From assembly GCF_947507565.1 (NCBI RefSeq), contig NC_089175.1, positions 6,995,733-7,059,732 on the forward strand: a stretch of DNA of 64,000 bases, given 5' to 3'. The DNA is from Oscarella lobularis (Eukaryota; Porifera; Homoscleromorpha; Homosclerophorida; Oscarellidae). A model generated the notes under the pieces. That model saw nothing but the letters and a program-made list of their open reading frames with translations, had not been told where the DNA came from and ran no database searches. A program made the position numbers and the translations under genes. Shown here in pieces: positions 54,397 to 64,000 of the stretch; the first letter of the stretch is position 1; every line of letters begins with the position of its first letter.

Positions 54397-57300
54397 TTAC
54401 GTTACAGAGGATACACATTTATCTACAACAAATTTCGTGAACACCCTTTCTGCTTGATGTCGTAATTCCGCTTTTACTAGAGCTTGACACAGAACAGGTA
54501 TCGTAGCTTTAGAGCCATATTTCCTTTTCCAAGCGTCAAGCATACTTTGAGATTGACCTCGCAAATCTCTTGGATTTTCGTACTCGATGGAAACAACGTC
54601 GCTGTGACTAAATGGCTCAGGTTTCAGTCGATATGCAACCTCTTTCCATTTGAAACGAATTTCGTATGCGAGATCATTTATTTGACGAACAGACGGGCGA
54701 TCATGAACGATAGGTCTAAGTTGATGAGGAGCCTGCGAAGGTTCATGACAAATCATATCGACATAGACTGTATTAACAATTTTCCCTGTATCTATGGTTT
54801 CCTTATCAAACTCTTGCAGTTCAAACGGAATCTCAGCACCGGCTTCATTATTAAGACAAAGATGAAAATTTCGACTTTCTTTTTTAAAGTGGTCTTCTCC
54901 AATCAAACTTCGAAGCAGTCCTGTTTTAAAATCAAAACAGTTTGGTTCCTGTATCTTATAGCCGACGCCTTCGAATATGCAGATGCGAATTTTCTCTAGT
55001 ATGTCGACGTTAAAGCCAGCACTAAACAGCTTTCGGAATACCATGCCTTGTCGACGCAATTCCTCATCAATTTCTTCCGTCACGTCCCTGCACTGACACG
55101 ATACAGTTACGCAAACGCTCTCGCGCTTTGATTGACGAAGTCTAATTGGCGAATAGATGCGTACGGATAGGGAAAAGTAGCCCTCCTTCACCAGGCAAAT
55201 ACGACAAAATCCGCAGCAAGAAATCTCGACAAAATCCTCAGCTACTTTGATTTCTCTTTTGCTGTCAATAGTCGAGGAGTGACCAGGACAAAGGTCGGCA
55301 ATGACGCGATACTGTTCATGTAGATTTGTACCGCTTTGATACAAAACTCTGACTCGATACGGCTTATCAAGACAGATATGATGCTTTATGCGAATGGTGG
55401 ATCTTTCTCTGAGAGTCAAACCGTGAGGCAAAACTTCTGTAATGCTCATTACAGCAGACGAACCAGACGGCTCTTCAGGAAAATACGATGATAAGGTAAT
55501 TAGAGTTTCCTCAGCTAAGGCGTCTTTAGGTAAGGTCAATTGTACGTCTGACTCTTTAAGCCTGAGCTCTCCACCGCTATTCGGCAGGACTACCTCTTTA
55601 TGTGTGTCGCGCTTCACAAACGTGCGAACAACGCCAAAGATCTCTTCACAAATTGTCTTTAGTTCCTTTGAAGTGCTTAGGTGTGACGAAGTGATCTTCG
55701 GCGCCATCGTCATCGACCTACTTGCCGTCAAAGAGGATACACCTTTATCTAAAACAAATTTCGGGAAAACAGTTTCTGCTTGATTTCGTAAGCCCGCTTT
55801 TATTAGAGCTTCACACAGAACAGATATCGTAGCTTTAGAGCCGTATTTCCTAATCCAAGCGTCAAGCATACTCTGAGATTGACCTCGCAAATCTCTTGGA
55901 TTTTCGTACTCGATGCACCGAACGTCGCTGCGACTAAATGGCTCAGGCTTTAGTCCATATGCGACCAATTTCCATTGCAAGCGAATTTCGTAAGCGAGAT
56001 CATTAATTTGAGAATCAGACGGCAGATTATGAACGATAGGGCTCCGTTGATGAGGTACTTGCCCAAACCAAAAGTTGATTCGAAGAAAATCTTCACGATT
56101 CGCAGTCACACATTCATCAAACGGATTGAAGAGATGGCTATCGTTTGGAGAATATTCTTCTTCCTCGCCACTATAAATCACAGGAAGATTACTGATATCA
56201 ATACCCAACTCCTTGCCAATGTGGCTGGTTTCTCTTATTTGACAGCATATGTTGTATTTGAAGCCTCGCATGCCCTGCTGACAAATAGATTTCATTTGCC
56301 GCCGAAGCTCGTATTTGATCGAGACCAAGAACTTGCACCCAATCTTATATTGGTCTTCTTCATTGATAAAGCGAATTGTTAGAGCTATCCATTTGCCTCG
56401 GCTTTGATACAACAATTCAACTTCAACTGCCAAGAGAGGAACACGAATCATTGCATAGAATTCTAAGACAATAAACTGCGTACCTAGCACTGACGATTCC
56501 TCATCTTTCACGAAAAAGATACACTGATGACGAGAAAGTCGCGGTTTTTTCGGATACAATTTTAGAAAACGGGTTACAAGACGGAAGTAGATACACTCCG
56601 GAACAAACTTCAGCTTCGTAGGAATGACAATAAGAGGAGCCGGGAATAAAGACGAGTAAGTGTGCTGCTCCCAGCAAGTTGGCGAGAAAAGAAGCAACTT
56701 TCTTAGCATCGACGGAACATAAAATTCATTTGTGGGCGATTCCGAGAGGGGTGCGATGACGTCAAGAATTTCCAAAAGCCGAACAATCAGTCTATCTTCA
56801 TTATCAATTCTGTCCGGGTTTCTGTCCTCTGAGAAGCCAGCCACATCGCTAACTGTGTTAGCTCCTTGCCTCATTTGCTTGAGGCGATACTTCATTAGTT
56901 CGAAAGACATTATTCCTGTTTTTTTGAGCGTACTCCACTCCGGTTCCAAAAGTGGACCCGGCTTAGCAGCCGTCACAAACGCCGAAAGAGCTTTGATTAC
57001 CCAAGTAGGACTAGTGAAAACAAAGTCTTTCAAGCCCTCTACTTCCGGGTAGTAGAGTATTGCTCCAACATTGGCAAGAAACTTTAGCGCCGCGAGGATT
57101 TCGTCGCGACTTGATATAGCACAGATGTTAGGCTTCTGGGCGATCTCTGCTATTTCGTCCACTCTAGCAACAACCGTTTTCATGCTTTTCTGCCAGTGGA
57201 AAAGCAGACGTTCAAGGTACACCCAAAATAGGGGCTGTTTTTGTATTCGCCTGCAGTACGCCGACACCATGCGGTCTACTCTGAGTCGAACTTCCTCAAC

Positions 57301-60300
57301 ACCTCTGCAAGGAGAACGCGAGCCAGATACGGAATTGTCTATTAGGAAAATTCGCTCAATGAAATGACTCATTTCGTGAAAGTCTTCATCGACTTTGCTG
57401 TCTTCGCTTCTTTTAGGCCGGACGATGTGCTTGACAAAATCGCTGTTACTGAGAAGTTCTTCAAAACGTTTTCCTTGCTGGTTTAGCCATTTTCCTACAG
57501 CGGCTGAATCAGGAAACCTTTGCTTGTCGTTCTCCACGACGTCTTTGTGGGAACCAATCGCGAATACTGGTGGAGGCTTCACCTCCTCGTCCTCGCCCAG
57601 CCAATAATCGCCTCGAACCGTTTCCTCGTGACACGCTGCGATCGAGCCAAACCAGTACAGTGGAAAGTCTTCATTCCTTCGTATCCAGCCCAAATCGCTC
57701 GAAATGTTAATTACCTGACCATCAGTTGAACGATAAAATGACTCAGCCTCATTAGATAGAGACTTAGAGATGTCCAATACAACCATGTATATGGTTAAAT
57801 CAAAAGTGCTACTGTTCGGCATGAGGGCAGAATGAGTGGCGAGATAAACTTCTTGTCCGCCTAAATCCCATATATCGCGAACGCTTATCGTTCTTTCGCG
57901 GAGATCGCTTTCACTCGGTTTATCTGCTAGGAAATCAGTCACTAATACCTGCTGATTATGAGTGAGCGTTTTCGCCTCTATGCACACCACTTCCGCTCGA
58001 CGTACCGATTTTGTTTTGACCTGAGAAGCGTGATGATGGGCTTTTGGAGCTTCCTTCGTTTGGGAAAGAGACTTTTTGACTTTGGCCGAAGAATTCGGCT
58101 TAGAAGCGCTCTCGGTCAACGCCGTCTGCTGAAGATTACTACGATAGCAACCTTCTGCAATAAGGGGATCCAAGTATTCTTTGTTTTCGGTGGCCTTCCA
58201 TCCGCTGGCCGCTGTGTGGGACATTGTGACAGCAGCCCCTTCTGTGCTTGCTTTCTCTCTCTCAAACGGTCGGTTTAGAAGAGAGTCGACGAGGCACGAC
58301 TTACCAGCTCCATCTTGTCCAACAACTATTACACGAGATCGATTAATTGACACGAAGCCGCGTTGTAGAGCTTTGTCATAAATTTTTTGAAAATTGCTTG
58401 AAGAGTCTTCAATGCGAAGGCAATGACGTCGATCGCCGGATATAATAGTGACGTAAGCGGTCACCGTCGGAACTTGTTGCAGAAGCTCTCTATAGTTGCA
58501 GACAAAAGAGAAGGTTTCGACCCAAGCGTCCTTGGGACTATCTCTCGCTGCCAACAACTGTTGCATGTTGATAAACACTTTTTTGCGACTCTCGTTAATC
58601 CAGCCTTCAATGTCGTCCACTTCGACGACGTTCGTCTCCGTAGGCCAGAGAAGAAGATGGATACACTGATCGAGGAGAGGAAGAGGTTGACGAAGGCCAT
58701 CGCTGCGATTAGCGATCAAACGATCCCGATGTTCGGGACGGGTTGAGAGGATGCAAAGATCAATTTTCCAAGCGTCGGGAAGTTTGATTATTTCAAAAGA
58801 GAGAGCGCGGAATAAAAATGCCTGACGACCCACGCCGTAGAAATGAGTAAAGAAACTGACAGTCACATCAGAGTTGGACGACGAAACGGCGGCAGCCGCA
58901 GTAGAAGGAAAGACGACGACTTTGACAACAGACGATTGAAGAAGAGCGGCGATTTTTCTCTCTCCCGCCTTATCAATGACGATCTTCTCGTCAAATACAA
59001 GAGGGTGCTCCGTCTTTGCCAAAGAGTCGTGAGGTTGATGAAAAAAGATGACTTTGGAAGCGTTCGTCGCAGGCGCGGTTGGATCGACATTAAGACCGTA
59101 TTCGTGACACATTTCAATGTGCACGTCATCGTCGGTTAAGCCGGAGGGAAGAGACAATTGAATGAGATCGCTAACGAATTCGTCGTCATGGACACCCTGC
59201 GATTGTTTGGCGTCAAACGTAAAGACGGTCAAGCTCATTGACGTTGTTGAAGCCGTCGAAACTGCCGCACCGCCGTCGCGAGGATGAATTCGAAGGGTCG
59301 ATCCCGTATTAGGAATGGAAATCTCCGCTCCTTTGTCCACTGAGACAGGAGTGGAGAATTTTTTCCATCGAGTAAATAGAAGAGCGCTTTGAGCCGTTAC
59401 AACTGAAATGGCGGCTTGTGTCACTGGCTCGCAAAAATCGTGGCGAAGAAGTTTCTCGCTTACATTGCTTAAATCTACGAAAGAAAATTCAATAAAAGAA
59501 CGCCATTTATAATAATTTACCATATTTCAAAACATCTAATAGTGCCACTGGTCTGCTCTCACCCATTTCAGAGGGTGAGCCTCCATATCGCAGAATAAAC
59601 AGAAGACCTCGTTTAATAATAGAGCAGACTGATTGGCGCCCTGTTGGAACCGGCTCGTCTGATATTGATACCTGTCAAATGACCGTCATTGTAGAATGTC
59701 GTGTCAAAAAAATTCAATTACCATTTTGCACTTTTGAAAGTCAATTAAAATCATTTGGACCACAGACAGAGGAAATTCGTCTTTCCCATATCCCCACAAG
59801 ACAAAAGCAACTGGCCCCCCTAATGCGGGAATATCAACTACAACTGCCGAATGGAAGAATCGAGGAATTAGATGATCATCCAATTTCATTTCAATCCACT
59901 CCTACAAAAATAAAAATCAATAATAATTAACAATAAGAAACCTATTTTGTTACCAGTGAACTGAATACAAACAGAAAAGCATCATTCAGCACCTTGTGTA
60001 GACTATTTCCCCCAATAAGAATTGCTCGATTATTATCAATTGCAGTGAAGGAATGCGCACATCGAGGATGCGGCTTTTTCCCTGTGCATTGAGCTGGAAT
60101 CCAATTCCCTTCAAACAAATGCCTACATCAAATTCAAAAACAATTGATGACGACACTCACTCTTTTGGATGGAAAACAACCAAACTTCGTTGCTCAACCC
60201 CACTTCAGGATTCTGTGGATGAGGAATGAACTGAGATCCGTCCGGTACTGGTGAAACAATCTTTGTTCCTAATCCTCCCATCATGACGAGATGTTCGTCT

Positions 60301-60725
60301 CCTTTCTTCCCTAAGACGCATAATCCATGTTGCGATCTCCCGTTAGGCGTGGATTCGCCATTGGGATGAATTCTCTGCCATTCGAGCGTCAATCCATCCA
60401 ATTTGTGAAGATCATTCAAAAGGATATTGCGGCCATCAGTCAATTTGTAGATACCACCACCACCAAATTGATAAATGTCCCGATTTTGGACGACACCGAT
60501 TCGTGCGCCGGCACCTGGATGAGGAAGGTCGGATGGGCTGTTCGATGTTGTTCGTCGTTCATTCCATTGACTTGTCAACAGATTGAAGCAATGAATCAGA
60601 TCGTGAGAGCACACGTACAGTTCTCCCGTCGATTCTCTCGCCGCTGTTCCTCCCCAGAAAAGCATGTCATCGTTGATGACGGCGGCGAGGTGCTCTATTC
60701 GAGATGACGGACACCTGGATGCCAT
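54397..60725 (-). CDS. Kelch-Roc-COR-DD-ZU5-UPA-like-DD protein
   Basis: Six exons: 60725-60161, 60108-59954, 59901-59722, 59671-59521, 59474-56484, 56426-54397; 2023 residues. Exon lengths of the Kelch part match the 15211 gene almost exactly, fixing ATG at 60725 (MASRCPSSRIEHLAAV). Order: six Kelch-like blades (1-345), conserved region, Roc (P-loop GQDGAGKS near 735; DLGGQE; GSHKD), COR, death domain 1 (about 1484-1570), ZU5 (about 1610-1720: GGELRLKESDVQLTLPKDAL, SITEVLPHGLTL), a UPA-like region (about 1760-1910), death domain 2 (about 1935-2023). ZU5-UPA-DD is the arrangement of UNC5, ankyrins and PIDD1; in PIDD1 it builds a caspase-activating complex. Here it is fused to a complete ROCO protein. 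The two death domains are close relatives at the DNA level, so the second probably arose by internal duplication. The large final exon carries DD1 to DD2 without introns. Signalling function is inferred. Confidence 0.9.
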
Positions 60726-61835
60726 TTTTTGAAAAGGAGAAACGGTTCGAGAGAAAGGAATCGAGTGCTCCGATCGCGACGAGTCTAAAAGAAAGGAAAA
60801 TGACGATGGATCGAAACGCCCAATCGCTGGTTGTGTCACAACTACGATCTTTACATGTCAATCACGCCGGCAACGACGAAAACGACTTAGAAAGGAGAAG
60901 TGAACGACGCACGGAACAAGTTACGTGATGGGAGAAAGGTCAATCATCACATGACGAAATATGTAAACATACAAGAAGAGTAGAGGGACGTCTTTTATTT
61001 CGAAGCTTCATTTTGAGCAATCGTCGGCAGTCTCAATAAGAGAAGTCGCCTTCCCCAGTCCGTCTTTCTATAGGAACTGAAATGCACCTCTTTTCAAATT
61101 GGAAACATTTTTTCATCTAATGATTATCTACTCGTCTCCAAGACTCGCAGCTGAAACCTGGCCACGCTAACTTCGCACAGAAGTCTCACAATCGGATCAA
61201 TGAGAATTCTTTGGAAAGGACTCGAGTGCCTGATGTCATTTCATCACGTGATTTCATTCACTCACTACGCGTTCCATTATCCTTGACAGGGTGGCACGAC
61301 GAGCTGAGACGGCGCTTCCGTCTCCTCGTTCTCGTCCCAGGCTTAGAGAGAATCGATATACATCACGGCATGCGTTACTAAGGTTCCGAATTCACGTTTG
61401 CCGCCATAAAGCCTAGCCTTTCGTGCGCTGGGTAGTAACTAAAGCGCGGAAATGGTGCTTTGGGTGCTGTTCGTCGATCATTCGCGGTGTGTGAGGCATG
61501 CTCGTAGAGGATTTCGAGATGATTGTTCTCTTGACGCCGCTGGCGGTCTAGGAGGGACGACGAACCGCTCTGCCGTACGCAAAGACTTCCGATTGCGACG
61601 GTTAGGACATGAAAACGAAGAACAGGCCACGTAGCCCGCCACGTACAAGGAGAACTCTACTCTCTCGAACCCCGTATGCACCCGCGGTCATTGGAAGAAG
61701 TATTCAATTAGCAACAGCTTTTTGACAGCCACAACCGCAAATATTGATGATGCAATAAAATGACTAGACTAAGAAAAGATAGACGTTGCACAAAAGTGAG
61801 AAACAACAAATAAATTTTTCGCAGAAATATGACGA
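60726..61835. other. Intergenic, 5' flank of the large ROCO gene
   Basis: Near 61010-61110 it shares AGCAATCGTCGGCAGTCT and CTATAGGAACTGAAATGCAC-type sequence with the flank of the plus-strand Kelch genes (inverted), so it is the matching promoter region. Short frames at 61450-61680 show no domain. Confidence 0.5.
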
Positions 61836-64000
61836 CTACTGAAGAGCGACTTGTTGCCGATAAGCGGCTTCGACGTTATCGCGATGAATACTGCACTGCT
61901 CACAAACTTTAGTGAGGACATCAACCGTTGCCTCGCGGCCCTTGGCTCGCATCCAATCTTCTATGACCGCCATTGCTCGAAGAAAGTGACTGTGGTAGTT
62001 CTCCCTGTACTGAATCACGCCGGAAGCACCAACTTCCTCTCTTAGCAAGGGAACAAGAAGTTCCCAACCTGCTTTCTCTGCTAGCGTCGCGACAGCGCGA
62101 ATTAAGGCGGCGTTTAATTCTTTAGGAAGCGCATCTGCACAAGAACGAAGAGTGCGATTCTTTAATTAGGGCTGCTATCTACATAGACTCATTTATCTTA
62201 CCTCTATCACTCGCTGGTAGTTGCTCAAACCAAAAGTTGATTTGACGAAAATCTTCGCGACTCGCAGCCAGTGGTTCATCAAACGGATTGCAGAGATAGG
62301 CAACGTTCGGAGAATACTCGTCCTCGTCACTATAAATCACAGGAAGAGTAGTGAGATCAATAACCAATTCCTTGTCGATGTGAACCGCTTTTCTTATTTG
62401 ACAGCATATACTGTATTTGAAACCTTTCATGCCCTGTTGACAAATGAATTTCATTTGTCGCCGAAACTCGTTTTTGATCGACGCCAAGAACTTGCAACTA
62501 ATGTTCTTCGGGTCTTCTTCATTGATGAAACGAATTGTTAGAGCTATCCATTTGCCTCGGCTGTGATACAGCAGTTCAACTTCAACCGCTAAAAGAAAAA
62601 CTCAAGAATTGCATTGAGGTCTGAGACGAGAAACTGGGTACCTCGTACTGGCGATTCCTTATCGTTCACCAAGAAAATACACTGATGACGAGAAAGCCGC
62701 GGTTTTTTCGAATACAATTTTAGAAAACGGGTTACAAGACGGAAGTAGAGACATTCCGGAACCAACTTAAGCTTTGTAGGAATGACAATAAGAGGAGAAG
62801 GGAAATTAGACGAGAAAGTGTGCTCTTCCCAGCAAGTTCGCAAGTAAAAAAACGACTTTCTTAGCATCGACGGAACATAAAATTCATTTTCGGACGATTC
62901 AGCAAGGGGTGCGATGACGTCAAGAAGTTGCAAAAGCCGAACAACTAGCTTTTCTTCATTCTCAATTCCCTCCAGATTGTCGTCCTCAAAGAAACCGTCC
63001 ACATCGCTCCTTGAGTTGGCTTCTTGTCTCATTTGCTTGAGTCGATACTTCATTAATTCGCTAGACATTATTCCTGTTTTCTTAAGCTTATTCCATTCCG
63101 GTTCCAGCTTTGGACCCGGCATAGCAGCCGTCACAAACGCAGAGAGAGCTTTGATTACCCACGTAGGACTCGTGAAAACAAAGTTTTTCAAGCCTTCCAC
63201 TTCCGGGTAGTAGAGTATTGCTCCAACATTGGCAAGAAACTTCAGCGCCGCGAGGACTTCGTCGCGACTTGATATATTACAGATGTCCGGCTCCTGAGCT
63301 CTCTCTGCTATTACGTCCACTCCAACAACAACCGTTTTCATGCTTTTGTGCCAGTGGAAAAGAAGACGTTCAAGGTACACCCAAAATAAGGGCTGCTTTT
63401 GCATTCGCCTGCATAACGTCGACGCCATGCGGTCTACTCTGCGTCGAACCTCCTCAACACCTCTGCAAGGAGAACGCGAGCCAGATACGGAATTGTCTAT
63501 AAGGAAAATTCGCTCAATGAAATGACTCATTTCGTGAAAGTCTTCATCGACTTTCCTGTCTTCGCTTCTTTTGGGCCGGACGATGTGCCTGACAAAATCG
63601 CTGTTACTGAGAAGTTCTTCAAAACGTTTTCCTTGCTGGCTTAGCCATTTTCCTACAGCGGCTGAATCAGGAAACCTTTGCTTGTCGTTCTCCACGACGT
63701 CTTTGTGGGAACCAATGGCAAATACTGGAGGAGGCTTCACCTCCTCGTCCTCGCCCAGATAATAATCGCCTCGCACCCTTTCCTCGTGGCACGCTGCGAT
63801 CGAGCCAATCCAGTACAGTGGAAAGTCTTCATTCCTTCGTATCCAGCCCAAATCGCTCGAAAGGTTAATTACCTGACCATCAGTTGAACGATAAAATGAT
63901 TCAGCCTCATCAGATAGAGACTTAGAGATGTCCATTACAACCATATATATAGTTAAATCAAAAGTGCTACTGTTCGGCATGAGGGCAGAGTGAGTAGCGA
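61836..64000 (-). CDS. Roc-COR protein with a divergent C-terminal death fold (partial, runs off window)
   Basis: Exons: beyond 64000 to 62642, 62588-62202, 62134-61836, in phase, ending TAG. The window holds the sequence from just after DLGGQE: GSHKD, COR (FTSPTWVIKALSAF), the RHQCIF segment and the VEVELLYHSRGKW domain shared by all copies. Where the others continue into their common death domain, this one splices after DRG into a different last exon of about 100 residues (DALPKELNAALIRAVATLAEKAGWE... IEDWMRAKGREATVDVLTKVCEQ). The W-x(8-9)-A-T-V-D-V-L-x-x-V-C pattern is like helices 5-6 of a death domain, but the sequence is not a close relative of the others. No frameshift is seen. Kelch and P-loop are presumably outside the window. 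Confidence 0.85.

Noticed and set aside
55700-55760. A mini-intron between the first death domain and ZU5 (GGTGTATCC...CAAGTAG)
   Set aside because: It would be about 25 nt. The frame is open through it, so no intron is needed.
1-64000. tRNA, rRNA, CRISPR array or bacterial operon signals
   Set aside because: No tRNA B-box/cloverleaf or rRNA sequence was recognised. Spaced direct repeats of CRISPR type are absent, and the spliced genes show animal nuclear DNA.

Overview
This is animal nuclear DNA with a compact gene structure. Most introns are about 45-60 bp, genes are close together, and metazoan domains are abundant (SRCR, C-type lectin, EGF, VWD, cadherin, death domain, ZU5, CLCA). The mix of gene families and the very short introns suggest an early-branching animal, most likely a sponge and possibly a homoscleromorph. 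That placement is inference from gene content only. Gene models below were joined by hand from reading frames, splice signals and phase.

Layout. Positions 1-2105 hold no gene I can name. Positions 2106-13856 (+) are a 27-exon gene for a giant type I membrane protein: SRCR, parallel beta-helix, C-type lectin, EGF/PSI, a large unassigned region, VWD, about ten EGF repeats, about seven cadherin repeats, a membrane helix and a short tail. Its N-terminal half resembles the tricellular-junction protein bark beetle/Anakonda. Positions 15211-20375 (+) are a complete Kelch-Roc-COR-death-domain GTPase (ROCO family). Positions 20.8-30.5 kb (+) hold broken ABC-transporter copies, a ROCO fragment, an intronless beta/gamma-crystallin gene on the minus strand, and a Kelch-only paralogue. 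Positions 30.5-36.8 kb hold small or decayed coding pieces and tandem repeats. DPAGT1/ALG7 (-) lies at 36817-38217 and a CLCA-type secreted protein (+) at 40010-43566. From 43.7 kb to the end, on the minus strand, are an intact full-length ABCB1-type transporter, an N-terminally truncated ROCO gene, a very large Kelch-Roc-COR-DD-ZU5-UPA-like-DD gene, and a further ROCO gene that runs off the window and ends in a different death-fold-like domain.

The main theme is a co-duplicated, inverted ROCO plus ABC-transporter module. Family members share a Kelch propeller and a Roc-COR GTPase but differ at the C-terminus (death domain, duplicated death domains flanking ZU5/UPA-like, or a divergent death fold). 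By analogy with PIDD, UNC5, DAPK1 and MFHAS1 this suggests a family of GTPase-gated death-fold signalling receptors or scaffolds. A dispersed element with a CACGTG E-box and a conserved leader sits upstream of the ABC copies and, by rearrangement, upstream of truncated ROCO sequences. This module and the giant adhesion protein are the best candidates for undescribed biology here.
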